NCBI GenBank assembly: GCA_003194525.1
Contig: NBIV01000076.1
Coordinates: 220,669-284,668 of the forward strand
From: Gracilariopsis chorda
Lineage: Eukaryota > Rhodophyta > Florideophyceae > Gracilariales > Gracilariaceae
Length of the DNA: 64,000 nt
Direction of reading: 5' to 3'
Shown here: in pieces, positions 9,943-19,778 of the stretch
How the letters are laid out: each line of letters begins with the position of its first letter
Numbering within the stretch: position 1 is the first letter of the stretch
Notes under the pieces: generated by a model
What the model saw: the letters and a program-made list of their open reading frames with translations, nothing else
The model's database searches: none
What the model was told of the DNA's origin: nothing
Made by a program: the position numbers and the translations under genes

Positions 9943-11075
9943 GACTGACGATAGTTGAGGTCTCAAGTAATATAGCACCGAGCTGGTAGGGTTGTTAATA
10001 TTTTGGGACTCAAGGCCTGTCTCTGCGTTTCTAGTAAACATGCATCGTTGGTGCCAGTGGAAGGAAGAGGGATTGTGCGTAATAGACTAGTTTGTTCCTT
10101 GTTTTTGCATGGGTTCTTGAGCACCATTCTGGACAAAGAACAAAACTAACCAATACGAATATTTCAATCTTCTGCTCGAAGCTTGAGATATGTGCGGAGG
10201 CAGCCGTTTGTACAACGTATAGGTTCGTTGCCTCCCAGTCATCGATATATCTGTATTATTGCCGTTCTTCCTGATGACGATCTTTATGGCTTGGTAGACA
10301 GGGATTGGATGAGAAGTTTAAGCTTCTCATCGAGCCGTAGGTCACAACCTTGTCGCTCACAGCTCAGTCCCAGCAGACTGAGCTGTACCCAGGGAGGGAA
10401 ATGAGTGGATAAAAGAAACTTGAAACCAACTGCAAAGACTCTGAGGACGATGCTTGATCTGACAGAGAGCGATGCGATCGATCGCAATCGCTCACTGAGC
10501 TTGAGCTATCGTCGTCGCCATCCTCCAGAATTAAATAAACATTCTTCTACACGTTGCTTGAAATTCTAAGAGGTTCTAGCTCTCGGTCTGCGGCGACGAC
10601 GATCGTTCTCCATCCACAACCATCTCCGCCAGCGCGTCTTCTTGGCGTTCTGCGTTCTTGCGATAAGCTTTTCTTTTCCCGCCCTTCCCTCCCTGTACGA
10701 GCAGTGAGGCCTTCTGGGACTCACTGAACGCGTCAGGCTGTTGCCTTTCGGTGGACCAGAGCACATGGCCTTTCAGGCTTTGTGTCTCCTACACTACCCA
10801 AAGAATAAAGATCTAGCATTGAGCTACATGGAAGGACAGTATTCAAACAATCTAAAACACAAAGAGATTCACAGTTTGAACTAACGTAATATTCAGAAAG
10901 AACTTTCATTTTTAGAGAACATGATGATGATGCAATCACATTGAATACTTGTCACGGTGCCACACGTGGGGGAATCGTCGCGTCAAAACCCTGCAAAACC
11001 TGCGACTATGAAGTGCTTGCCCCGCCATTCGATGCAGGGGACGGGCGTCAGACACTTTCTACCACGTAGCACTTT
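9943..11075. other. Intergenic, with dispersed repeat and a basic ORF fragment
   Basis: Contains the second copy of the 310-bp repeat (10255-10567) and, at 10576-10764 on the minus strand, a 62-codon Lys/Glu/Ser-rich ORF that looks like part of a nuclear or disordered protein. The equivalent in copy 2 is frameshifted. No complete gene is seen. Confidence 0.45.
10255..10567. repeat. Dispersed 310-bp repeat, copy b
   Basis: Second member of the repeat described at 6011-6319. Its minus strand has an uninterrupted Asp/Ser-rich frame of about 45 codons (near 10380-10535) that copy a has lost. Confidence 0.75.
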
Positions 11076-11816
11076 CTAATAACAATCCGGAAACTCGTAT
11101 CGAATCCCCATAACTGTGTCGACTGGGGTATATATGTCATCCGACGTCACAGGATCAGCACCGTTCTCCTTCATTGATAAAGGGAAGTTGCCAGTCGCAT
11201 CCATGTTTGCCGCATATATGGCCTCTTTCCAACTCATGTAATCGTAAGAAGGATCGTTATTGGTGAAGTTCCCCTCTGGACTCAGCTTAGCACGACCGTA
11301 GATAGGAAGTGCAATTCCATTTGGAGTTTGATGAAAGCCTTGACTGCCATGTTTCCATCCGCCGAATTCCATCGAAAGCCCGGATGCGATGTAAGCACCG
11401 TTGTTTGTAACTTTCATGATAATATCATCACACACGCCCGAGTACGTGAATTTTTGAACGTCAAAGCCAGGCGGGACGTATCCTTGATACTTTCCGTTGA
11501 TGAAAATCTCGCAATAGTCGTTGGCGAACACATAGTACGGAACATCTTCCACGATCTGGTTGCACGTCTTACTCGCCGAGCAACCGTGTCCCTCCGAACA
11601 ATCCGCGTCTGAAGAGCAAGGGCCACCTCCTTTCACTTGTCCAGTCCTCACACTTGACTTCGTTGCCCTTCTTGGTGATCGATGTGTGGGAGCACCGCAT
11701 GCAGATCGACGGGAACAAATCTGTTTGCATTGCTTAAGGTTGAGACCACCAGCTTGTGCACTACAGAGCAGCAGCAACGATAGTAGAGCAAAGAACAAAA
11801 GAGAATGAAAATGCAT
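11076..11816 (-). CDS. Secreted Cys-rich protein, function unknown
   Basis: A 246-residue protein. Residues 1-22 are a strong signal peptide (Leu-rich, ending Ser-Ala-Gln-Ala-Gly). A Cys-rich N-terminal segment follows, including a Cys-Ser-x-Asp-Ala-Asp-Cys-Ser-x-Gly-His-Gly-Cys pattern (about 72-84) like small disulfide modules. Then comes a domain with a 'Phe-Ala-Asn-Asp-Tyr-Cys-Glu-Ile-Phe-Ile-Asn-Gly-Lys' motif, which resembles beta-sandwich carbohydrate-binding modules in which an Asn-Gly turn follows two strands. That fold suggestion is inference. The gene's promoter and first 60 or so codons are duplicated in tandem upstream (12172-12720). In copy 2 this gene is shattered by many indels (60765-61508). 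Confidence 0.65.
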   Translation of the reverse strand: MHFHSLLFFALLSLLLLCSAQAGGLNLKQCKQICSRRSACGAPTHRSPRRATKSSVRTGQVKGGGPCSSDADCSEGHGCSASKTCNQIVEDVPYYVFANDYCEIFINGKYQGYVPPGFDVQKFTYSGVCDDIIMKVTNNGAYIASGLSMEFGGWKHGSQGFHQTPNGIALPIYGRAKLSPEGNFTNNDPSYDYMSWKEAIYAANMDATGNFPLSMKENGADPVTSDDIYTPVDTVMGIRYEFPDCY

Positions 11817-12169
11817 GATTAGAGAGGCTGCGTATGGTCGAATAGCCTCTTAGAAACAATTGATGAGTTCTATGCGCCTGCTTGCGTCTGGCTATAGGCT
11901 CCGCGGCCTTAAGTACGCAACCTGGGGAGTTCGTAAACAATGCATGGTATGTTGCTTGCCGTTCTTGACAAATGCATAGGATATAAACCCTCAATAGAAG
12001 CAAACTGTATCCATTGTGCATCCTTCAGTCCATCCGCGTCATTATCGATACTATATAATTTGAAGCAAAGTGCATCAATCTATTCTACGTCCATCAATTT
12101 ATCAACGTTTTTGTCGAGACTGTAAGTCCTCTTGCATTGGGACAAAGCGTCATATCGTTTCAAACTCGA
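11622..12169. repeat. 550-bp tandem duplication, unit 1
   Basis: Bases 11622-12169 recur at 12172-12720 at an offset of about 550 with a few substitutions and 1-bp indels. The unit spans the first roughly 65 codons of the secreted protein gene, its 5' UTR and about 350 bp of upstream sequence including a TATATAA-like motif near 12052. Confidence 0.9.
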
Positions 12170-12366
12170 GAGCCACCTGATTTCACTTGTCCAGTCCTCA
12201 CACTTAACTTCGTTGCCCTTCTTGGTGATCGATGTGTGGGAGCACCGCATGCAGATCGACGGGAACAAATCTGTTTGCATTGCTTAAGGTTGAGACCACC
12301 AGCTTGTGCACTACAGAGCAGCAGCAACGATAGTAGAGCAAAGAACAAAAGAGAATGAAAATGCAT
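12160..12366 (-). pseudogene. Duplicated 5' fragment of secreted protein gene
   Basis: A 68-codon ORF that starts with the same signal peptide and first Cys-rich residues as 11076-11816. It then runs out of homology at the tandem-duplication edge and stops after five unrelated codons. If transcribed it could make a short secreted peptide of about 46 mature residues, since the duplicated unit carries its own promoter region. I treat it as a truncated copy. Confidence 0.7.
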
Positions 12367-12720
12367 GATTAGAGAGGCTGCGTATGGTCGAATAGCCTTC
12401 TTAGAAACAATTGATGAGTTCTATGCGCCTGCTTGCGTCTGACTACAGGCTCCGCGGCCCCAAGTACGCAACCTGGGGAGTTCGTAAACAATGCATGGTA
12501 TGTTGCTTGCCGTTCTTGACAAATGCATAGGATATAAACCCTCAATAGAAGCAAACTACATCCATTGTGTATCCTTCAGTCCATCCGCGTCATTATCGAT
12601 ACTATATAATTTGAAGCAAAGTGCATCAATCTATTCTACTTCCATCAATTTATCAACGTTTTTGTCGAGACTGTAAGTCCTCTTGCATTGGGACAAAGCG
12701 CGATGTCGTTTCAAACTCGA
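12172..12720. repeat. 550-bp tandem duplication, unit 2
   Basis: Upstream unit of the tandem pair described at 11622-12169. Both units are also present in the second large copy (61314-61863 and 61866-62414), so the tandem event predates the large duplication. Confidence 0.9.
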
Positions 12721-14304
12721 CCACACAATTTTGCCAGATATCCCAATATATTATGTCCGAAGAAATCCACTCTTTAAAGACAAAAATGATTTTGTTTACC
12801 ATTTTTTCTGTTGTCACTTAGATGATACGCTATAAGTATAATCTGGGCACAAAGCTTGTATGAAGTTCCACTTTGGTTCCTGGATGGCATTTGGTTTTGT
12901 TTCCGTGTCGACAAAAAAGACGTATCACAAGGGTCTGTCGTGGTTACAAGGGATAAGCCATTCTGGCATATTTTTGTTGGCTTAGATTATTGTTAAATGC
13001 AAGGGGAACGTCTTCGAAGATGTTGCTTTTTACGTTGCTCTTTTCGTTAGCAAATTTCCTTACTCCGTTTCCACAAATGAACAGTAGTGTGATGTTCGAA
13101 AACTGCCATGAAGTAGAGGTTCCATGTCTCCAAGTTTATTGAACACAAAACGAGCCACTTATTTAGAATCAGATTCAAATTGCTAGATTGTTAAGGTAGG
13201 TACTTTGTGTGACACTGGGCTATTTTGCTGTTTTCAGTTCGACGATTTCTCTTTAGAAAATCTCTGTTACAAACTCCTTTTTTTTTCATAAGGCTCACTG
13301 AAGTCTCTGCATCAACGTTTCTGTGCTGTAAACCTTCAAAAGTACGGAGTACTGTAAAATTTTCAGGGTTGGGAAGACCGGTGTTCTTTCTTTTGCAGAT
13401 TCTTTTTGCGCAAGTGAACAAAGTAAGGTGACTTATTTACATAGCTATTTAATTAAAATTCTAAGTTGTGATTAAGAATTGATTGTGACAAACTGTTGGC
13501 TTACTGACGTAGATCAACGGTCTAAAGAGGATAGTACATTAGTTTGAGAACATGGCTTTTGCTGGACTTATTCGAATGATGAGAAAAAGTGCTGTAAAAG
13601 TAATGGCGTATTTTGTTGCCGAAGTACCATAACAGATTCAGGAAGGACTGATTCAATACTAAGTAAGAAGAGGTGAAGTGGAGCATCCTTTCGAAGATCA
13701 ACACTAATTCTTTGGCTTTCAGTAGGGCCCATCGTCGATGGGCATCCAGTGCGACATTTAGGCCCGCAAGAATTCTTATCCTTCGAGGAGCTGGACACGT
13801 TGAGTCTCCAATTCAAACAAACCGTATTAGATCTCTCTTTGTGGTCGAGTATGCCATTTGTGCACACATATGGACTCTGTTAACATGAGCAACAAGGAAG
13901 CAGCTTCGTCATAAATATGTTCTATGGGGTTTACTGTTTCTTCGTCACTACTGCTCAGAAAATCTGATTAACGTGATATGTGGATGTGATGAAAAGACCT
14001 GAAGAACATAGTGTTGGAAAGTCGTGAAGGTTCTAGCGGATCCAAAAGTGGTATGCTTCATATCCATCAGCTACCATGTCGCTAACATTTTGCTTTCTAA
14101 CATTTCCAGTTGTAAGGGTTCTGGAAAACCGGATTATTTGGTTCTCCGCTTCTAGATAGATTTTTTACAGTTAAAGGAACAGAATGCAGGGTCTATGAGT
14201 TATCTCCTTACTCCTAAGGCTTTTATGCTCAGAAATTGAATTCTTCTGGTCTCAGATATGAAATCAGTGTGATCATCAAAATCGAAAAACTTGTTTAGGT
14301 TTTT
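12721..14304. other. No recognised gene
   Basis: AT-rich sequence with only short ORFs (for example 13225-13431 plus, 13568-13867 minus) that resemble nothing known. A short palindrome of 8-bp arms lies at 13737-13753. Copy 2 shows the same sequence with scattered 1-bp indels, one of which disrupts the 13568-13867 ORF, which argues against coding. Confidence 0.5.
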
Positions 14305-15100
14305 GGAGGCTTTCCTTGCGGTGCTTATTCTGATTTAAAACCTTTTCGTTCGAGGATGAAAGAAGAACTTTTACAATCTGAAAAAGTAATATCAGGTCAA
14401 TTTTACATGGATTCGAAATACTTGAAGCCATCTCAGGTTCTGGGATTGGATAGAGCTTGCATGTACTCGCTTGTGGAAAACATGAAAAGCGAAGCCAACG
14501 GTTAAAGCAGTTTCTGGTTTTGGAGACTCAACTTCGCTACCACTCGTCTCTCTATTCGCACTGTTTTCACGCAGTTGTCCATAATTGATGGATGGAGAAG
14601 ATGCTAGGGGACAAGATGGAGCAACAGAACGTCATTCTTGAAATGGTCCACCAGCAAATAGTTTAGATGCACATAGAGCAGAGCTATCTCAGTTTCCACG
14701 GCCACCTGGTCAAGAGTTCGTGAATGAATGCGGCCTTCATGTCCAAGCGCTCAGTATACCAGCAGTTGAAGACGATTGCGAAGTAACTTGTTCCTCTCCA
14801 TCAATTCTCTTTGTGTTTTGCTGCAGCAACTTTCAGACCTACGATCTGTTAATGTAGACGGCAGGAACAGGGCTCTGACAGTGGGCTAAGTTTCTAAGCG
14901 CGAAAAAGGATGAAAAGCGATCGACGAGGGTTGTTGGAACAAAGTTTACATTGTTCAAACATAAGATTAGGTACTAGTAACATAAAGTTCTGATGGAAAT
15001 TTACGTATAGTTGCATCCGAAATGTGGAAACGACAAAGACGAAGTCATCGGAAACGTTAACTGCATATGCCGAAGTAACAAAACAGTTCTGCTTCATTAC
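14305..15100. other. No recognised gene
   Basis: AT-rich sequence. Short ORF 14894-15097 on the minus strand lies just downstream of the piggyBac-like remnant and is not recognised. Whether the large duplication continues into this stretch cannot be seen, because copy 2 ends with the window. Confidence 0.5.
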
Positions 15101-16047
15101 TTAGATATGGTTTACTAGTGAAGTCTGTTCTGCCGCCTTCTCCCGCAGTGCTTCCAGATATTCCTGTGAGATTCTTCGTTGCACTAATGTATGTTCAGAA
15201 TACCACTGGTCCCAGCATGTAGTGCACAGCGCTTGACGGCATAAGGAACACCACTGTCTCTGACGAGAACCACCTTTCTTGCGATAATGTTTTCCAGACA
15301 CAGTTAATGTGTATGTGTACGAACAAAGCGCGCAGTACGTTTATTTTCCATTAACGTTTCTGTTTAGATCTCCATGTGACAGCCTGCGATTTCGGTCTTC
15401 ATCTCGGTTATACATTTAAATGGCTTTTCGCTTGTACAATGGTTCAATTACTGGGAGTTCTTCGACACTTTGAAGAGAAGCGCGGTTCTCCCTTGCATTT
15501 CTTACGTTACTATTCACAGCCTCCGCATACTCTCTTCCGCAATGAAGAGCAAAATCTGCAAATTTACAGCACCTCGATATATCATGCCGCAGCTCCTGAT
15601 ACCTCTTCTGTCCCTTGGAGCCGTTTATTGTCGCAGGCAGTCTTCCACAGCGTTTTTCAAGTCATAGACGGAACACAATGGCTGCATTGTTAACCTGTGC
15701 GTATAGTAGTCTTTTGAGTATGCCTACTACAGAGTTTTCAGAACTGTTCATGTAGCATAACCACGTCATTGCCCTACTAAATTCGTCAACACCCCCTTTA
15801 AGATATATCCCGTGAACGAAAGCCGTTGGGCGTATCAACCGAGCAGGTGGTGCGGTTCCAAATCTATTGACGAGCCCACGGTATACTTCACACAAAATAT
15901 AGTAGGATGCGAAGGAATGTAAGTCGAGGGGATGAGAATTTCGCAGCATACCATTTTATTCTTTCGGAGTATACATTGCTTCTCTCGCAACCCATAGAAA
16001 TCTCCAACGCGTATTCCAGACAAGAGAAAACTGTACCAAGACCACAT
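15101..16047 (-). pseudogene. piggyBac-like transposase remnant
   Basis: One minus-strand frame spans 15949-15101 and is broken by stops near 15662, 15413 and 15343. It shows a Lys-Gly-Gly-Val-Asp-Glu-Phe-Ser-Arg motif (about 15780), as in the late part of DDE_Tnp_1_7 transposases, and at its end a zinc-ribbon-like module. The module contains Cys-Ala-Leu-Cys, then Cys-Ser-Leu-Cys-x3-Leu-Cys-x2-Cys, and a His about nine residues later, as in piggyBac C-terminal domains. A Phe-Asp-Glu-Cys-Met motif at about 16025, in another frame, may be the first catalytic Asp region. The normal spacing between these is shortened, so the gene carries deletions, stops and frameshifts and is dead. Confidence 0.65.
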
Positions 16048-16397
16048 GCACTCGTCAAAGTTAAGAATAGCTCTTTTTTTCCTCCAACGCCACAGTTACT
16101 TCCCTATCAATGCACGAAAGGCACTTGTTTAACACTCAGGCAAAATGAGTGGAAAAGACAGTGCTGGTCATACTCAGGTGGCGGAATTCATTCCTGAAAC
16201 AGCTTTTAGAACTCTTCGTTTCTGCCAATATCGCTGACATATGTCAGTGCTTCGTATTTGGGTTTGTCCTCCTGCGCATTCACTCTAGTTCGTAGTGCGT
16301 TTAATTTTTGATTTCAACGGCACATACTACATGGTCTCCATTCCAATTTCTATACATTTTAGTCCATCAGGGCTGTCGGAAACCATCAAATTCCGAC

Positions 16398-16992
16398 TTA
16401 GAGGATACTAACCCAGTTGCTCGTATGTGACGTACAACGAATCGTTGATCCATATCTTCGTCTTTCTGACGATAAGAAATCTCCCCTTGTCATAGTGTTA
16501 CGTTGGAAAAACGTCGGGGGCTCCCTAAGCACATGCCTTTCGTTGACACTACCTTTCTTCATACCAGCTGTGCTAACCAACGGCGTCATGACCCACCTAT
16601 CCAAAGACGTCCTGTATAGATTATCCAAAACAGTTTTTGTCTTCACAGCCGCTCTCTGCTCGTCAGCGAGCTCTTCGTCTCCCATTACTTCTAATGTTGT
16701 GGAACCCTTGATAACCATCCTACGCAGCTCCAGTAGCTGGCTTACAATCTGCGCTTTTTGGCAGACTGCTTGACAGAGAATGGCCCACACTTCTCATAAC
16801 CTGCAACAATTGAGCCTTTGTCATTGAATTCGCTGTCTCTGCTCTTGAATTCATTCCAAACTCCGATGCGCTTTGCTGCACGTCTATGGATCTCGTGGCA
16901 GACGTTTTAATCCCTAGCAAATGTGCAAGTTTTGCCATACATTGCGTTAGGTGATGTTTTGTTTCGTCAAAGCTTCCGGGAAACGTTACCAA
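16398..16992 (-). pseudogene. Hypothetical protein split by a frameshift
   Basis: Two overlapping minus-strand ORFs, 16992-16720 (90 aa) and 16790-16398 (130 aa), read as one helical, Leu/Gln/Glu-rich protein if the frame changes near 16785. No family is recognised. It lies head to head with the pogo-like gene (17191), so it could be a cargo or accessory ORF of the same transposon. That is conjecture. Confidence 0.3.
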
Positions 16993-17190
16993 ACCCCTTC
17001 CAATTTTTTGGCAGATATTATCCCTCTCGTCGGCGCAATTTGGTGCATGGCGTAATTTTATACGACATTTTTCTCCGTATCACGTAACCAGAGAACTTGA
17101 ATTGACGGTCTCAGCCTAACTCTCAGTCTTCTTTACCGTCAGCATTGGCACACAACATCAAGCCAGAACTTCCACCTCCCAAGATGTCCA

Positions 17191-18867
17191 GTGCTTTGGG
17201 ACACAGCATTAACAATGCCGCCCTCTATGCGGCTCATGTCCGCAAAGTTCAAAGTGCAGCATGAAGATCGACAGATCCAAAAAGTTCGCAGAGAAGCGGC
17301 ACTAGAGCTGCTCAAGAAAGGCGTTTCTATCCGCCCAACATCAATGGAAACCAATGTATCGTCTTCAACAGTACAACGCCTTCGAACTGCACTACAAAGC
17401 AATAACCACATAACCCTACATAAGCTTTTGTATCCAGGTACCCACCACGCTGGTAGACCGTTTGTTTTAACCATACCAGAACAATTGTTGGTTCTAAATC
17501 GCGCATTTGAAGCAACTCAGCGAGGAATCGCAATGGATGTGAAGCAAATTAGAGTGGTTTTAGGAGGTATCACAAAAGATGGCCGTATAGGATACAAAAA
17601 CGGGCTTCCAAGCGGTGATGCTTTGCGTCAATTCAAAGCAAAAAAACAGACAGCTCACCCTTCGAAATGCGGAGAATAAAATGCAGGTTCGTTTAGCTGC
17701 ACAATCTTACAGTGATGTACAATCGCTCAAAGAAATGTTAATGAAGCTCGACAGAAAACATCCAGGCCTTCTCTCCGATCCCAATCGCATTTGGAACTAT
17801 GACGATACCAGTATCTTTCCTGAATTCGGAAAGCGCGTCAAGTGTTTCTCTCCTTCTGATAGTCGTAAGGGTGGCACCAGACTGTCAATGAAGGAAAATG
17901 GAAAGCATGTTACCGCAGGAATTGTCATCTCGGCTGCAGGAAACGTTGTTCTACTAGTACTGATAGCTTCAAGAAAGCGAAAAATGTCCCATTGGCTTGA
18001 ACCACTGCATCGAGAATTCTTCGTTCATGATGACGGTAGTCCAAATTGGCTCACGGATAAAAACTGGTGTCCTGGTGACACCTGTTTGTTAGTTAGCGAA
18101 AATGGGTCAGTCGATGGCATGAACATGCCTCATATCGTTTCGCACATTAACAGGTTCATACGCACATTAATTTCTAAAGACGAACCTGTTCTTCTCCTTC
18201 TGGAAGGGCACAGTTCTCGTCAGACCGTAGAGTGGCTGGAGGTCTGTACAGAAATGAAAAAAGAAGTTATCAAACTCCCGGCATACACAACATGTTTTCT
18301 ACAGCCTTGCGACAAAGCGGTTAACAAGCGCTTTCAGGAACGCATACGCAAAACTAGAGACTCTTTGATGAGACAGTGCCATATCTCCCATGCCAACGTT
18401 GCGCTTAAAATCAAGTTAGTTGTGGCAGGATTTCGTGCAGTCACAAACGCTGTTGCCCAGAAAGCTTTTGTTGAAGCGCGGCTTTGGCCGATGAACTACG
18501 GCTTTATGAAGCCGTTTACTGTACCAAAGGCCAGTGGAGTGGTCACAACTACACTGCAGAGTGGATGTCCAGTTGATTATGATACTTTTGATCTGGAAAC
18601 TACGTCAGCGTTTCACAACAGGCGTGCGAGTCGCATGCTTGTTAATCAGATACACCGTATGACTTCACCTGGTTGTCGACCGTCATATGTCCTGGCGGAA
18701 ACTGCACTGTTGATGCGCAACTCGTACGTAGTCAACCAGTTGTTGGGCAAAAGAATTGCCCCTCTTCCCAGCGCTTCTAAGTGTTCTGCTTCAAACAAGG
18801 TTATTTGTTTCGGGAATGTTGCAGAGCTACTGACAGTTGATGAAATGCGGAGCAAATTGGGTCCAAT
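17191..18867 (+). pseudogene. pogo/Tigger-like transposase, 5' part (split by retroelement)
   Basis: The first ORF (17191-17679) has a psq-like helix-turn-helix near its N-terminus. The second (17615-18867) has the DDE_1 core: Asn-Tyr-Asp-Asp-Thr (first catalytic Asp), the 'Leu-Leu-Glu-Gly-His-Ser-Ser' block where families usually have Asp-Gly-His or Asp-Asn-His, and Leu-Gln-Pro-Cys-Asp for the third acid. The two ORFs are joined by a one-base shift at a run of seven A (17640-17646), where both frames carry matching family-like residues, so a single indel broke the gene. At 18867 a complete LTR retrotransposon interrupts it, and the reading frame resumes at 28602. The Glu in place of the second Asp suggests catalytic decay or a domesticated history. 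Confidence 0.75.
18863..18867. repeat. Target site duplication CCAAT, left
   Basis: CCAAT directly precedes the 5' LTR and is repeated directly after the 3' LTR (28597-28601), a 5-bp duplication as expected for Ty3/Gypsy integrases. Confidence 0.95.
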
Positions 18868-19673
18868 TGTAGTGCAACGCCCTCAGGGAGGGATTCTTGG
18901 TACTTGAACGCTTTCCCGATATTATCGGTTGTGTAGTGTGTATATGAACTACGCCCCACTATGGTGGATATGGACACGTGGGACACGGTTTTGGGTCAAT
19001 TGGCGGTTGGCCACAGTAGTGGATGTTGCCACGGAATGTGGAGTATTTTAGTTAATTTTGTTTATTATTTTCACACCCATTTTTGGGAAGCTAGTACTTA
19101 GTGCGACGGCGCACTGCCGTCGCACCAGTAAACCTTCCCCAACAAGGGACCCCAACCTGGGGAATTGGCTCTGAGCTTTACTGCCTCCGCGTGTTCTCAA
19201 CTCCTCCTTGGAGGGAAGCACCGTAGTGTACGGAAGTTCACCCCCCTTGCACATCTGAAGGAGACCCATCATTGGGAGTACTAATTGTTCCAAGTGTCTT
19301 GGTGTTTCGCCCTGTATAGGGTTATTGTTACCGGCATTGCCGTATCTGCTCGTCGCTCTCGCGACCCACTTGGTCTTTCCTCTTTCCCCTTTTTAGGGTA
19401 GCACCTCCCGCTATCCGCGGCCCTCGTGTGCGCATCCGCTCACACACCCCCACTTACGTGGAAACATACCTCTACTGAGGATCACACCCCGCTCACGCGG
19501 ATACCGATTCTTCGCCTTCACCTCCCTGCGCGAGTCGCGACAGGTGTCCCTGGTCTTACAAACCGGCTTCGCCGTGACACCTCTGGGAGGGCTCTACCCA
19601 ACTGGGTTCACCTCGTGAGAGGAAGATCCCGGACGTCTTTCGGTGTTTTTCCCCTTTGGGGCATTGCACCACA
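18868..19673 (+). repeat. 5' LTR of element 1
   Basis: 806 bp, TG...CA. It contains a perfect 10-bp stem with 5-nt loop at 19101-19125 and many 4-6 bp hairpins, for example 19290-19302. Open frames inside the LTR recur in every LTR copy and are not treated as genes. Confidence 0.95.
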
Positions 19674-19676
19674 AAG

Positions 19677-19696
19677 TGTTCTCCCGACCTAGAATC
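19677..19696 (+). promoter_or_regulatory. Primer binding site, one base altered
   Basis: Three bases after the LTR, the sequence is complementary to a tRNA 3' end. Element 2 has TGG followed by TCTCCCGACC here; element 1 has TGT, a mismatch to the CCA end. The reverse complement reads as a T-loop, then an acceptor strand ending TCGGGAGA-CCA. I cannot say which tRNA it is. Confidence 0.65.
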
Positions 19697-19778
19697 GGTT
19701 TTTGTTTTCCCTCTTACGAGGTTACTTTTTAGTTACCGGAAGTTCCGTGATCGTTTCCCGTCGTAACGGTATTTTCTC

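Larger units (their letters stand above)
1..14304. repeat. Large direct duplication, copy 1
   Basis: This segment matches 49678-64000 almost base for base and in the same orientation. The offset grows from 49677 at the left to 49696 at the right because copy 2 carries net insertions. Both copies are truncated by the window (the left edge of copy 1 and the right edge of copy 2), so neither true boundary is visible. The first 1 kb differs by only a few bases. It is either a recent segmental duplication or an assembly that placed two haplotypes in a row. Confidence 0.95.

Noticed and set aside
13568-13867. 99-codon minus-strand ORF
   Set aside because: Broken by single-base indels in copy 2 and resembles nothing known.
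19101-19125. The 10-bp LTR stem read as a bacterial terminator
   Set aside because: It sits in a eukaryotic LTR and is one of many hairpins. No bacterial context.
19426-19692. An 88-codon ORF repeated at 28349, 35073 and 44048
   Set aside because: It lies inside every LTR copy and no family is recognised. It reflects LTR repetition, not a gene.
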